A stretch of 64,000 nt of DNA from Comamonas sp. B21-038 (GCF_022387135.1 NZ_CP092462.1:2356001-2420000); one strand, 5' to 3'. Shown: positions 45,401-55,200, numbered from the stretch's first letter. Translations and numbers: made by a program. Notes: a model not told the origin generated them from the letters alone.

Positions 45401-48144
45401 GGCTGGGGCGTCACGGGAATCGTGAAGCTGACCGCGCCGCCGGTGGCAATGCCAGCAGGGACCTGGCAAGTCACGGTCTGGCCTGCGGCCGTGCAGGCTG
45501 CAGGCAGGTTGCCGATGGCCAAGCCGGCCGGGATATCGTCGGTGATGGTGCCGGCCAAGGTGGGTGCCTGGCCGTTGTTGGTGGCCGTGATCACATACTG
45601 GCTGGCAACGCCCACGACAAACGGGCTGCTGAGGGTTTTGACGACATCCAGTCGGGGCGTGTTGACGCTGGTATTGACCGTGCTTTGGCAACCAGTCGTA
45701 CAACTGGCGCCACCGCCGGAGACCGTCGCAGAATTGCTGACCAAAGCAGATGTGCCATTGGCCACGCTGACCGGTGCATTGATGACCGGGGCGTTGGAGC
45801 CCGGCAGCAACACCGCATTGGTGGTACAGGCCAATTGGCTGGACGAGCTGGCACTGCAATCCCAGCCCGTTGCGGTAACAGGCAGGTTGATGCTTACACC
45901 GGCGGGCATCGTGTCATTGACGGTGATGGGGCCCACCGTGCTGCTGGTGCCGCTATTGCCCACCAGAATCGAGTAGGTGCCGGGCTGGCCGACCGCAAAG
46001 GCCGCAGGGGTCGCCGATTTCTGGATACGTAGCGCTGGCGCGCCGCTGTTGGTGTTGGTGGTGGTGCTCGTCTTCGCGCAAGGCAGCACGCTGCAGCCCA
46101 CCCCGGCCGGGGGCGTGACCGAGGCGCTATTGACGATGTCACCGGTGGCGCTCAGTTGCGCCACGCCGCTGACATTCACCGTCACGCTCTGGCCGCTCGC
46201 CAGGTTGACGCCGGTCAGGCTGATGGCGTTGCCGGTGCCGCTGCTGCTGGCCCCGCAGTTGGCCACCGGCGTGCAGCTCCAGCTGCTGACTGCCACATTG
46301 GCCGGCACATTGTCGGTCACCGTGACGCCATTGGCATCGCTGGGGCCGGCGTTGCTGACGACGATCTGGTAGTTGAGGGCTTGCCCGGGCAGATAGCTGC
46401 CACTGGGACTGGCCGATTTGGTGATGCCCAGATCGGCCTGCACGGCCACTGCCGTACTGGTGCTGGCGCAGCGTGGATCGCCGGCGCTGCAACTGCCGGG
46501 TTCCGGCGCATTGCCGCCGTTGGCCGGGTCTCCGCCGCCGCCCACGGTGGCACTGTTGGCCACACCGGGCACCGCGGCGGCGCCCACCGTCACCGGCAGG
46601 GCAATCGCAGAGACAGCGCCAACCGCAATCGGCGCGCTGCTGGTGCAGCTGACCGCCTGGCCGCTGACCGCACAGTTCCAGCCGCCGTAGGTGCCCGCAG
46701 TCGCAGAAATACCTGCTGGCAGGCTGTCACGCACGGTCACCAGACCCGAGGTGGGCGCCGTTCCGGTGTTGCTGACGCTCAATGTATAAAGCGCCCCGCT
46801 CTGCTGCACCGCCCAGGGCCCGTTGCTGGATTTCGCCAGGCCCAGCCGGGGCGCCGGTGTCACCGTGATGATGATATTGGCATTCGCCGTCAGTCCGGCT
46901 GCATCGGTGATTTGGTACGGTACGGTGACGACCCCAGTGAAGCCAGCTGCTGGTACAAAGCCGTAGTCGCCCGCCGCGCTGACCGAGAGCGTTCCGCCCG
47001 CCAGATTGCGCACACAGGGAAAGGCGGTGCAGGCAGCGCCGTTCAGACCGACCAAGGCCACATTGGTCCCGGTATCGTTGGCGAAGATCGAAGCCGTCCC
47101 GTTGACTGGCACATCCATCAAGGTGGTCTGGGTGTCGTCCGCTGCGAGCAGCAGCGAATTGGTCATCTGGCAACTGATGTTGGCAGCGGGATGGAGCACG
47201 CTGGCTGGCAGGGAAATGGTATTGCCTGTGCGGCTGCCCAACAGGCCGGTGTTGCCGGTGATGGCGCTGTTGGCATCGGTGCAGGAAGCCGTTGCCAGGC
47301 GCCAACCCGGTGGAGACGCCGGCAGCGTTTCCGCGATGCTGACCGGCAATGTGGGATTGGGAACGTAAGCGGGGGCGCTGGTAACGGGCGTGTTGACAGC
47401 CGTGGTCGTCAGCGACGCTGTGGGCGATGAAAGGTTGGTATGGGCAAACGCAAAATTGCCGGTTGCCCCGTAGCTCACTTTGCTTGTCGTGACGCAGGTC
47501 GGTATCGAGGCCAATCCATAACCTACCAGATCACCGTTGGCCAGGCCGGACGTCGTCAGTGTCAGGCTGGAGACGAGACTGCTGGAGTTACCGACAACGG
47601 CACCCGATTCTCTGACGGTCGGCGACGGGTTGCCTCGCGAGATCACACCCGTTGCGGGGTTGTAATTGAAGACATCATACGGCGCAGCACCACCGGCCGA
47701 CATCGTCGACAAGGAGAAATGGCTGGGGCTGGCCCCGCCGGTCACGGCCAGAGTCATGCTCGGCGTATAAGTGGGTGTCGAGGCAATGCCGATGTCAAAA
47801 ATGAACAGCGCTATGCGATTGGCAGGCACCGGAGGGGAAAACGTATAGCTGAGCACCGTGTTGCCGGTGGCTCGCAAAAAGGCCGGTGTCGTGACCGATC
47901 TCTCCAGGCCCTGGACATTTTGAAATGTCACGGTGCCGCCGTTGTTGAACGTGGAGGCGGTGCTCATCGTCACCGAAGCAGTGCTGTTATAGCCCACCAG
48001 TGGAAACGTCTGCCCCGAGGCAGCGCTGTTGCCGCCCAGGTCACAGGTCTGCGCCCGTGCAGACCATGCACAAACCAGCAATACCCATAGCACCAGCCAT
48101 CTCGACCCTGAATGCACATTAAAAACACCAATGGTTCTTTTCAT
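42458..48144 (-). CDS. Giant DUF11-repeat surface protein, interrupted by one frameshift
   Basis: The intact product would be about 1,895 residues: a signal peptide (LVLWVLLVCAWSARAQ, cleaved near 28), an N-terminal region with periodic Ser/Thr/Gly, a DDTQTTLMDVPVNGTASIF cadherin-like segment, then about ten DUF11-type repeats each opening with a motif such as LGLAKSSNGPW or LQLSKTDNGPW. The C-terminus (VIPVPLGSDAVLVLLALLLL then a Arg-rich end) resembles IPTL-type sorting tails. Reading from 48144 runs out of frame near 44214 and stops at 44056; the second frame carries on to 42458. One missing G restores 1,896 codons exactly. It is either a recent mutation, phase variation or a sequencing error. 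Confidence 0.85.
44211..44217 (-). other. Frameshift site in the DUF11 gene
   Basis: On the minus strand the sequence reads GCGGCAA. Adding one G (GCGGGCAA) joins VTAGASGVA in the first frame to GNVTNHASAAGGGDP in the second, which matches the spacing in the other repeats (for example GVANSATVGGGGDP). The two frames overlap and no stop or start fits a natural gene boundary here. This supports a one-base deletion rather than two genes. Confidence 0.75.
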
Positions 48145-48997
48145 CGGAAACCTCAAATGGTTAGAAGTCACTCACCGAAAAATCAAATGGCAGCGTGCCT
48201 CTGCACGCACATGCGGCATCAATTATTTAAAACATCTATCAATTTAAGTACTTTAATAATTAATGGGCATTATTAATATTCTAACCAGCCTGGCTCCAAA
48301 TACAATTCATTTAATGGTCTTGTAGCAGGAATACTGCAAATGCTATGGAAAAATAGGTGTAAACCATGGGATCGGCCGCAGGCCTCACGGCATTTCGCGG
48401 CTGAAACTTGAAAAAGGTATTGACAAAATATACAAACGTATAGGTCGCGCGCAGCGCACTGAAAATACCTGCGCGGTATTCGGGCGCAGGCCAGGCATTA
48501 ACGCCAGGCATTCACCATCGCTGTGCCCACTTTGCGCAGTATCGCCAGTTACAGGGCGTTGGCACCGGGTACCAAGCATCCTTGTCCACGGCTGCTTCTG
48601 TTGAGCGATGAGAGAACCGCATTTGTTGCCAGAACAAAAATCCACACCCGTCGGCAGGCATTTGGCGACGAACCGCAGGTAACCACCAACACCCGCTCCG
48701 TACGGTCCCATACGCCTTCATTGAAACGCCAGCTGGATCGCGGTTCGCTCTAGGGAGCGCTGCCGAAACAGCGCAAGCTTCGATAGTTCGCCATTAAATC
48801 GTATCTAGAAGTAAATTTATTGAATAAAGGGCGCCGTCGTTCAATTCCCAAACGCACCCTCACCAGTAATGAGCGTTGGTAGGCCTTCTCCGCCCCTCGA
48901 ACGCCTACGACTACACAAGACATGCCCTACAAACCGGGATGGTCAGGAGCCATAAATTGGAATGACCGACCGAGCGGTCGACAACAGGAGCACACCG
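48145..48997. other. Long intergenic region between the DUF11 gene and a stress-type small gene
   Basis: I find no credible gene in these 853 bases. The part at 48220-48320 is strongly AT-rich and should hold the DUF11 gene promoter. It contains a perfect 8-bp inverted repeat, TTAATAAT (48253-48260) and ATTATTAA (48269-48276), a candidate operator. A 66-codon minus-strand frame at 48311-48511 lacks a ribosome site and was not accepted. A strong AGGAG site for the next plus-strand gene lies at its right end. Confidence 0.5.
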
Positions 48998-49666
48998 ATG
49001 AGCACCAGGTATTTTGACAAGCAGGGACATGGCCGGGATGACCCCCATGGAGGATCTGACATGAGGCACTCGGACGGTGATAGTGGATATGCGGATCCCA
49101 GCCAGGTCCGACATGGCACCGCGACAAACGATAGCGGCGACGCCGAGCGCGGCAGCTCTGGGCCTTATAGGTCCAGCCGGGCACAGGACCGCAGCTACCG
49201 GGAGCAAGGCTGGGGCGACAACCGGGGCTGGAATGCCGAGTATGAAAGGCGGGAGAACGGGGGGCGATTCTCAGCCTCGCCAGACTGGCGCCGCGGGGCC
49301 GCTGATCCTTCCATCGCGCAGCCCGACGATGTCTATCCCCAATATGGCATGCGCCGCAGCTCCGGCGCGGGCAGCAGCGACGAAGGCAGCTTTTCCGGGA
49401 GCCGCCATCCATCTGGGGCCCACTCGGCCTACGGCCCAGGCCAGGACGCGCCAGGCCGGCAGTATTCCCAGCATGACCAGGATTATCACCAGTGGCGCCA
49501 GGAGCAGATCGCGAATCTGGACAGCGATTATGAAGCCTGGCGTGGTGAGCGTTATCAGACATTTTCCGATGACTTCAACCGCTGGCGCGGCAGCCGCAAC
49601 CGCAGCAGCACCACCACCACAGACGCCACTGCTGTTTCCGACAATAAAAGCAAGCCCTCCCAGTAA
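48998..49666 (+). CDS. Hydrophilic Gly/Ser/Arg/Tyr-rich protein with a Trp-Arg C-terminal module
   Basis: This 222-residue protein is almost entirely polar: Gly, Ser, Asp, Arg, Tyr and Gln, with no hydrophobic segment. The C-terminal third has a regular pattern around DYHQWRQEQIANLDSDYEAW, then RYQTFSDDFNRWRG, with Trp-Arg and Phe/Tyr at even spacing, suggesting one folded helical module after a disordered N-terminus. AGGAG lies seven bases before the ATG at 48998, and a terminator follows at 49677-49703. No known family with function is recognised. Neighbouring stress genes suggest a protective role. Confidence 0.75.
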   Translation: MSTRYFDKQGHGRDDPHGGSDMRHSDGDSGYADPSQVRHGTATNDSGDAERGSSGPYRSSRAQDRSYREQGWGDNRGWNAEYERRENGGRFSASPDWRRGAADPSIAQPDDVYPQYGMRRSSGAGSSDEGSFSGSRHPSGAHSAYGPGQDAPGRQYSQHDQDYHQWRQEQIANLDSDYEAWRGERYQTFSDDFNRWRGSRNRSSTTTTDATAVSDNKSKPSQ

Positions 49667-49676
49667 ATGACCTATC

Positions 49677-49703
49677 GCCGGCCCCGACAGCGCCGGCTTT
49701 TTT
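49677..49703 (+). terminator. Rho-independent terminator
   Basis: GCCGGC (49677-49682) and GCCGGC (49692-49697) form a GC-rich stem with a nine-base loop, followed by six T at 49698-49703. It lies 10 bases after the stop of the hydrophilic protein gene. Confidence 0.8.
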
Positions 49704-50299
49704 GAGCCACTGCCGACAGCGCCTGGGCTATGGCCATCCGAGCCCGCTCGCTACAAAATTCTCCGTGGTTATTTAAAAAATAAAACATGCTATTAACCCG
49801 CCGATTCAAATAAGGTACCGCAACGCCGGCCGGACCTTTTCGGGACCCGCCTCTTCAGGCGGCTTTATGCACTGGAATCGGCCTATCGCGCCTACTCCCT
49901 TCGCCATGCGCCAGGGAGTCTGCAAAATCCTCGCCCCCATGCGAAGGACGCAGGCCGGCATGGCAGGCAACGCGTCTCTTGCAGTTCATAGCCGGTCATT
50001 GACAACAGAGACCACCTGGCGATTACCTGAGGCCGCGCGGCCCGGGCAGGGAAATATGCAGAGGGTCCCTCGATGGCCATCGCCTGCCAACGGCTTATAG
50101 GGGCTGCGCATCTGACGTTATTGCAGATCGCCGATAAGGCGCACGCCGTGCGCGCCATGGCAAGGCATCCATTGCCGGCCATTTCCCCGCGCCTGCGTTA
50201 CACGTGCCTCCACCCCGCTTTTCACAGCGTTGGGAACTGCGCTACCATTTCCTCCGCACTAATTACAGGGCCTATCACCTTATTCATCCAACCACTGCT
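49704..50299. other. Intergenic region without a recognised gene
   Basis: These 596 bases hold several open frames of 60-100 codons on both strands, but none has a ribosome site or protein-like composition. A short AT-rich patch at 49755-49800 could be a promoter. I see no repeats or RNA-like structure that I can support. Confidence 0.4.
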
Positions 50300-50569
50300 A
50301 TGAGCTTGTACGACACGATTGAATCGGCTTTCCTTCAGGTGTTGAAAAGCGGGCGCACTCCTCACCGGCTCCATCTCACCGAGGCAGGTCTTCAAACGCT
50401 GATCAACGACCCAACGTTGGGAGCTTCCTGGACACCCAGCATCCCGGATTTCTGGGAACAACGGGTATTGGGGATGCCATTGCAAAAATCCTTGGCGCAT
50501 AACGCCATCGAAGTGGACGGCGAACTCGTGCTGCTGGACAGGCAGCCTCCTTCTCCTAGCGCAAAGTGA
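50300..50569 (+). CDS. Small hypothetical protein of 89 residues
   Basis: This frame (MSLYDTIESAFLQVLKSGRT at the start) has a balanced, globular-looking composition with a helical N-terminus, Trp and Phe near the middle (SWTPSIPDFWEQRVLGMPL) and a C-terminal strand pattern VDGELVLLDRQ. No strong ribosome site is visible before ATG 50300. An upstream in-frame start at 50204 would add a Arg-rich stretch that looks non-coding. No family is recognised. It may be a real small cytoplasmic protein. Confidence 0.55.
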   Translation: MSLYDTIESAFLQVLKSGRTPHRLHLTEAGLQTLINDPTLGASWTPSIPDFWEQRVLGMPLQKSLAHNAIEVDGELVLLDRQPPSPSAK

Positions 50570-50752
50570 CTGAAGGCGGCTGTGCGGACAGCCCGTCCCG
50601 CATGCCCGCAGGGAGTTGAGGAAGTTGAGGCAGTTGCGGCGCATTCGCCGCACTACGACCATGCGAGAACAGCGACTACACCGCGCAAGCCCCTTCGCGC
50701 CTAAGCTGGTCTTGCAGCCTTGACAGCTGCGTGTACCGATGAGGAGATAGCG

Positions 50753-50917
50753 ATGACGAACCGACAGCAAGGATTCCAAAGTCCCAATGGCGAAAAGCCC
50801 GAGGATGAAGCCAAGATGCAGGACCAACTGAGGCTCCCCCCTGAACACCAGGAGCGCGAGCACCAGGACGGGGGCGATGCTGAACGCGAGCGCCTGCGCC
50901 AGCAGTCGCAGCAGTGA
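50753..50917 (+). CDS. Small glutamine/glutamate-rich hydrophilic protein (family copy 2)
   Basis: This 54-residue protein (MTNRQQGFQSPNGEKPEDEA at the start, ending RLRQQSQQ) is rich in Gln, Glu, Asp and Arg, with no hydrophobic core. GAGGAG lies six bases upstream of the ATG and a strong terminator follows at 50941-50967. It shares the MT start, the PNG triplet and the QSQQ end with the small protein at 31857-32009. A disordered stress protein is the best guess; function is not known. Confidence 0.72.
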   Translation: MTNRQQGFQSPNGEKPEDEAKMQDQLRLPPEHQEREHQDGGDAERERLRQQSQQ

Positions 50918-50940
50918 TGGCTCGGCATTCCTCTTACTGT

Positions 50941-50967
50941 ACGCCCGCTCATGCGGGCGTTTTTTTG
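50941..50967 (+). terminator. Rho-independent terminator
   Basis: ACGCCCGC (50941-50948), loop TCAT and GCGGGCGT (50953-50960) form a perfect 8-bp stem running into a T run to 50967. It lies 24 bases after the stop of the small glutamine/glutamate-rich gene. Confidence 0.92.
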
Positions 50968-51133
50968 CTCACCGTAGACCAGACACTGGCGGTAACCGGG
51001 ACAGCTGCGATGGCTGCAATGGCAAAAGCACTACAGGCAGTCAGCTAAAACCTTTTGACATTCCTCAGACGATGCCTACACTGCACCCCCGCTTGAGCGC
51101 AGATGATGGAGCCATCGAAGAAAGGAGTTCGTC

Positions 51134-51307
51134 ATGCAACACCAGCCATCATTTCCGATGCTGACCATGCCAACCCGACCCTTAGTCGCGCAGCGTGGTG
51201 AGAAGCAAAACCGCTATGTTCCCGCCGTGTCCACGGACATCAGCAAGACCTTCGAAAAATACCGCCGTCTCGCCGCCCTCCAAAACGCCAAGCAGTTGGC
51301 AACGTAG
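51134..51307 (+). CDS. Small basic hypothetical protein of 57 residues
   Basis: This frame encodes MQHQPSFPMLTMPTRPLVAQ at the start and ends KYRRLAALQNAKQLAT. It is basic, with a probable C-terminal amphipathic helix. AAGGAG lies close upstream of the ATG at 51134. It is short enough to be missed by common length limits. No family is recognised; the ribosome site is the main support. Confidence 0.55.
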   Translation: MQHQPSFPMLTMPTRPLVAQRGEKQNRYVPAVSTDISKTFEKYRRLAALQNAKQLAT

Positions 51308-51810
51308 ACGCGTTCGTAGACCTGCGCACTGCGCGATGCAGATAAAGCATTGTCAATGCGCAGTTGTCTGGAGCGCACGACCGTGAGATGTCCGTGCGCA
51401 GAACGTCTGCGTGAGGTTCTCCAACCTCCCATTCCGTTTCCTGCCGAGTTCATGCATTTCCCCTCCATCCGGTTCAAGTTGGCATGAACGGCTTCTCGCA
51501 AGCATCGGCTTTCTTATCGCAATGACCTGACGGCCCTCTGCGTTGTCCGAAGCCCACTGGCCCTGCCAGCGGGCTTTCGCATTCCACTCGGTGCTCTACT
51601 CCTTTCACCGGACGATGTCCAGCCCGGGAGCCGCCTAGGTGACTCCTACGCCGTATAGAGGCACCTGCTGACTCACAATTGTTCATATTGTGCGGACAAT
51701 GGGTGACCGTCCTTACTGCCGCCATGGCCTGCGGAATTAGCACTCCCTGTTCTCCATGCCTTTGTAGCGATTTCCTCGTACGGCCTCGCTGTACCTATTT
51801 GGAGAGCCCC
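51308..51810. other. Intergenic region without a recognised gene
   Basis: I see no credible gene or strong hairpin in these 503 bases. It should contain the promoter of the hybrid kinase gene. The frame of that kinase stays open back to 51679, but the extra part is Cys-rich and unlike the protein, so it is taken as untranslated. Confidence 0.4.
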
Positions 51811-54012
51811 TTGGATTCACCATTTCAACTGGCCCAGCAGATGGCGCAGCTCGACCTGGAGCAAAGGCAGGCGCTGCTGATGATCGCCTCAGGCGCACCA
51901 ATGGCCACGTGCCTGGATGCGCTGACCGAGGCCGTGGGGCGCCTGGCTCCGGGCACACGGGCCTGTGTGCTGCTGACCAACCATGACCGCAGCGAGATGG
52001 CCGGTGGCTATTCCTCGCATTTTCCGCCGTCTTTTTCGGAGTCGGTCCGGGGTCTGCCCATCGGCGAGGCCCTGATCGGCACCTGTGGCACCGCGATCTA
52101 CGCCGGCGAGCCGGTCACCTGCGCCGACGTAGAGAATTCGTCGCAATGGTCCCCCGCTTGGCGGCGGCTGTGCCTGGAAAACGGAATTCGCGCGTGCCAC
52201 TCCCACCCGGCCCAAGGCCATGGCTCCAGGGCTGTCGGCTCTTTCTTTCTGTGTCTGAGCGAGGCACGCGAGCCCAATGCCTGGGAGCGCCGCGTGGCCG
52301 AATTCGGTGCGTTGGCGACCGTCATCGTCGTGGAGCGCGAACGCGCTGCGGCGCATCTGCGCAAGGAGCTCGATTCGCTGGCCCGCCTGCAGGCGCTGAG
52401 CGCCGAGCTGGTCGGGCCGGGCCAGTTCGAGCTGCTGCTGAAAAAGATTCTGGCGGCGGCGGCCGATATCTCGGGCACCGATAAGGGCAATATCCAGATA
52501 TGGGATCCAGACAAACGCAGCCTGCGTATCGTCGTGCACCAGGGCTTGGGCGAGCGCCTCGTCGCACACTTTCTTGAAGATGGCTGGGATGCCAGTTGCG
52601 GTGAGGCAGCGCGGAATATACAGCGCCTGGTCGTTCCCGATGTGCTGGAACTCGAAGCGCTGCGCGGCACCGTCGGGCTGGAGATCGTCGTCGAGGATGA
52701 CATCCGCGCTATCCAGTGCACCCCTTTGCTGAGCCGCGATGGGCGGCTGCTGGGCATGCTCAACAACCATTACCGCCAGCCCGGGGGGCCCTCCCCCGAT
52801 GCGCTGCGCTACATCGATCTGCTGGCGCGTCAGGCGGCCGAACTCATTGAGCGGCACCAAAGCGAATCGGAGTTGGCGAAGGAGCGCCAGCACAAGGACG
52901 AATTCTTGGCGATGCTGGCCCATGAGCTGCGCAACCCGCTGGCACCGATGCGCAACATGCTGGAGGTGCAGAGACGCTCGCGCGGCAACTGGCAGCAGGT
53001 GATGGAAGCCAATGAAGTCATGGAGCGCCAGCTCCAGCAGCTGGTGCGCCTGGTGGATGACCTGCTCGATGTCAACCGCATCAACCGCGGCAAGCTGGAG
53101 CTGCGCATGGAGAACGTCGCGGTGGAAGACGCCGTTCGGCAAGCCGTTGAAATGTGCCGCCCCGCGCTGGACGCACGGGGCCACCAACTGCAATTGACAC
53201 TGCCCTCGCAACCCGTGGCGGTCAATGGCGACTCTGCCCGGTTGACGCAGATCCTAGGCAATTTGCTGACCAATGCAGCCAAATACACGGCCCCGGGCGG
53301 GCTCATCCAGTTGCAGGTGGAGAGCAGTGGTCCTCGCGTTCTGATCGCCGTCCAGGACAACGGCTCGGGCATCCCCCAGGACCAACTCGACCATATCTTT
53401 GAAATGTTCAGCCAGGTGGACCGCAGCCTGGAGCGTTCACAGGGTGGGCTGGGCATAGGCCTGATGCTCGTCAAGCGGCTGGTGGAGATGCACGGAGGAA
53501 GCGTCCAGGCGCACAGTGAAGGCCTGGGCAGGGGAAGCCGCTTCTGCGTCGCTTTGCCGCAGGCTGAGCTGGAAACCCCGCCGCTGCCGCTGCCACTCGC
53601 TCCACGCAACAGCATCCCGCGCCGCGTGCTGATTGCCGACGACAATGCCGACGCAGCGATGTCGCTGGCCACGATACTCAAAATGGAAGGTCACCATGTG
53701 CAAACCGCCTGCAGTGGTGCCCACGCGCTGAGCCAGGGCCAGGTCCTGCAGCCTGAAGTGGTGCTGCTGGACATTGGTATGCCCGACATGAATGGCCTGG
53801 AAGTCTGCCGCCGCATGCGCCAGCTGCCCTGGGGCCGGGCCATCACCATCATCGCGTTGACCGGTCTGGGCCAGCAAGAAGACAGGCGCCAGTCCGAGGA
53901 AGCAGGCTTTGACGCCCACCTGGTCAAGCCCGTCAACATCAAGCTGCTGACCGACATGCTCAGCACGTTGCCAATGCAAAAGCTGATGGCATCGTTTGGC
54001 ACCGGCATGTGA
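51811..54012 (+). CDS. Hybrid histidine kinase with two GAF domains and a C-terminal receiver
   Basis: This roughly 733-residue soluble sensor has GAF 1 (about 15-185), GAF 2 (about 200-345), HisKA with His 371 in FLAMLAHELRNPLAPM, HATPase (LGNLLTNAAKYT, VQDNGSGIPQDQ, GGLGIGLMLVKRLV) and a receiver with Asp 654 in VVLLDIGMPDMNG. No membrane segment is present, so the cue should be cytoplasmic. The start is taken as TTG 51811 with GGAGAG just upstream; an ATG at 51841 is the alternative. No partner regulator is adjacent. It converges on the DUF4142 gene. Kinase identity is firm, input unknown. Confidence 0.9.
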   Translation: MDSPFQLAQQMAQLDLEQRQALLMIASGAPMATCLDALTEAVGRLAPGTRACVLLTNHDRSEMAGGYSSHFPPSFSESVRGLPIGEALIGTCGTAIYAGEPVTCADVENSSQWSPAWRRLCLENGIRACHSHPAQGHGSRAVGSFFLCLSEAREPNAWERRVAEFGALATVIVVERERAAAHLRKELDSLARLQALSAELVGPGQFELLLKKILAAAADISGTDKGNIQIWDPDKRSLRIVVHQGLGERLVAHFLEDGWDASCGEAARNIQRLVVPDVLELEALRGTVGLEIVVEDDIRAIQCTPLLSRDGRLLGMLNNHYRQPGGPSPDALRYIDLLARQAAELIERHQSESELAKERQHKDEFLAMLAHELRNPLAPMRNMLEVQRRSRGNWQQVMEANEVMERQLQQLVRLVDDLLDVNRINRGKLELRMENVAVEDAVRQAVEMCRPALDARGHQLQLTLPSQPVAVNGDSARLTQILGNLLTNAAKYTAPGGLIQLQVESSGPRVLIAVQDNGSGIPQDQLDHIFEMFSQVDRSLERSQGGLGIGLMLVKRLVEMHGGSVQAHSEGLGRGSRFCVALPQAELETPPLPLPLAPRNSIPRRVLIADDNADAAMSLATILKMEGHHVQTACSGAHALSQGQVLQPEVVLLDIGMPDMNGLEVCRRMRQLPWGRAITIIALTGLGQQEDRRQSEEAGFDAHLVKPVNIKLLTDMLSTLPMQKLMASFGTGM

Positions 54013-54106
54013 GCCCCGTGTCAGCCCGTCCGGCAAAGCGGGCAGCAGACCTGCGCTGCTGCAATGCCGGACGCGGGGCAGTTGCCACAGCCTGGGCCGG
54101 CACTGC

Positions 54107-54610
54107 CTATTGTCCCTGGTTCTTTTTCATGCCCAGCGCATGTGTGCGGTGGGCCTGGAGGGCCGGCAAGGTCTTGGCGGCAAAGGCCCGCACCTGGGCA
54201 TCATCAGCGGACCTGCTGGCCTTCTCGAAAAGCCCGATGTCGTGCGCATGGTCGTTCAACCCCACCTCATCGATAAAGGTCTGGTCGAAGTTTTTCGCTT
54301 GCGCCACATTGGCCAGGCGCTGGGTTTTGTCATTCGGCAGCGTTGTCGGTAAACGCACGCCCTTGCTGCTGGCGAGCGCCTTGAGTTCCGCGTTGGCCGC
54401 CGTGTGGTCCTTGACCAGCGTCGAGCCGAACGACTGGACCGCCGAGCTGGTGCCCTTTTGCTGCGCCAGATGGCCTGCCTGGACCTCGTACAGCCCCCCG
54501 GCAGCGGCCTGCTGCAGGAAGGCCTCGTCCTGCTTGCTGACGTCGGCTTGCGCCGAGGCCGCCCATGCCAGACCGCAGAGAATCGCTGAAAAACGGGTGA
54601 TGGTTGTCAT
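54107..54610 (-). CDS. DUF4142 secreted protein
   Basis: This 167-residue protein has a signal peptide (FSAILCGLAWAASAQA, cleaved near 22) and a ferritin-like helical DUF4142 domain: QDEAFLQQAAAGGLYEVQAG, SFGSTLVKDHTAANAELKAL and FIDEVGLNDHAHDIGLFEKA. It should act in the periplasm. AGGAG lies five bases before ATG 54610. The family is common near stress and envelope genes, but its biochemical role is not established. It is the last gene of a minus-strand run from 59251. Confidence 0.88.
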   Translation of the reverse strand: MTTITRFSAILCGLAWAASAQADVSKQDEAFLQQAAAGGLYEVQAGHLAQQKGTSSAVQSFGSTLVKDHTAANAELKALASSKGVRLPTTLPNDKTQRLANVAQAKNFDQTFIDEVGLNDHAHDIGLFEKASRSADDAQVRAFAAKTLPALQAHRTHALGMKKNQGQ

Positions 54611-54677
54611 GGCTGCTCCTTTGAAATACACGGAAAGGGGAACGTCGGTTGCCTGGGATGGAATGGCCTGTGCGGGC

Positions 54678-55115
54678 TCAGTGGCCGCCACCACCGGCAG
54701 GCGCACTGGGGGTGGAGCCGTCGGGCACCGCACCGCTGCCCCCGGGCGCAGCCCCACCGGAGGCTGCGTTGTCGCTCGGCGCAGCGCTGCTTGCAGGCGG
54801 CGCGCTGGCGCCTCCAGCGCCGGAATCGGGCGCTTTCGGCGTCACGCCCAGGTCCGGGTCCTTGCCGGTGATCGTGGCGCCATGGCCCTGGGCATCCACC
54901 CGCGCGGCATTGCTGCCTCTTTCCGGGCTGCCGGCACCCGGGTAGGTCGCGCCCGGTCCGCCAGGCTCTGCAGGCGGTGGCGGCACCTTGGGGACGGGAA
55001 ACGCGGAGTCTGCCTTGTCGCGGTCACAGGCGCTCAGCACCAGCATGCTGGCCAGGGCTAACGCCAGCCCCGGCAATACCCGCCGGGCCCGGCTGGGCGA
55101 TTTGTCTGCATTCAT
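54678..55115 (-). CDS. Low-complexity Gly/Pro/Ala-rich lipoprotein
   Basis: This 145-residue protein has an Arg-rich start, a hydrophobic segment and lipobox LSAC with Cys at about 29 (MLVLSACDRDKAD). The mature part is built of Pro, Gly, Ala and Ser and ends GSTPSAPAGGGGH; it looks disordered. AGGAGA lies close upstream of ATG 55115. It resembles in composition the exported protein at 58829-59251. No enzymatic domain is visible; it is perhaps an envelope spacer. Confidence 0.78.
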   Translation of the reverse strand: MNADKSPSRARRVLPGLALALASMLVLSACDRDKADSAFPVPKVPPPPAEPGGPGATYPGAGSPERGSNAARVDAQGHGATITGKDPDLGVTPKAPDSGAGGASAPPASSAAPSDNAASGGAAPGGSGAVPDGSTPSAPAGGGGH

Positions 55116-55200
55116 CTCGGTCTCCTGGTTGCTGGGCTGTTGGCGGCTGCGGACACAAGGTCACCGCCGCTCAGCCCTCGATTGAAAAAGCGCATCCCGG

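Noticed and set aside
42458..48144. Repeated similar segments that could suggest a tandem DNA repeat or CRISPR
   Set aside because: The periodicity comes from protein-level DUF11 repeats of about 120-140 residues; DNA repeats are diverged and have no short constant spacer pattern.
48311..48511. 66-codon minus-strand frame with aromatic residues
   Set aside because: No ribosome site, no recognisable family and an odd composition; it lies in an otherwise gene-free region.
49867..50100. 77-codon plus-strand frame
   Set aside because: No ribosome site and composition unlike a folded protein; nothing around it supports coding.
51679..51810. Possible 44-residue N-terminal extension of the hybrid kinase
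   Set aside because: It is Cys-rich with no ribosome site at its ATG; the TTG at 51811 has GGAGAG upstream and starts the protein-like part.
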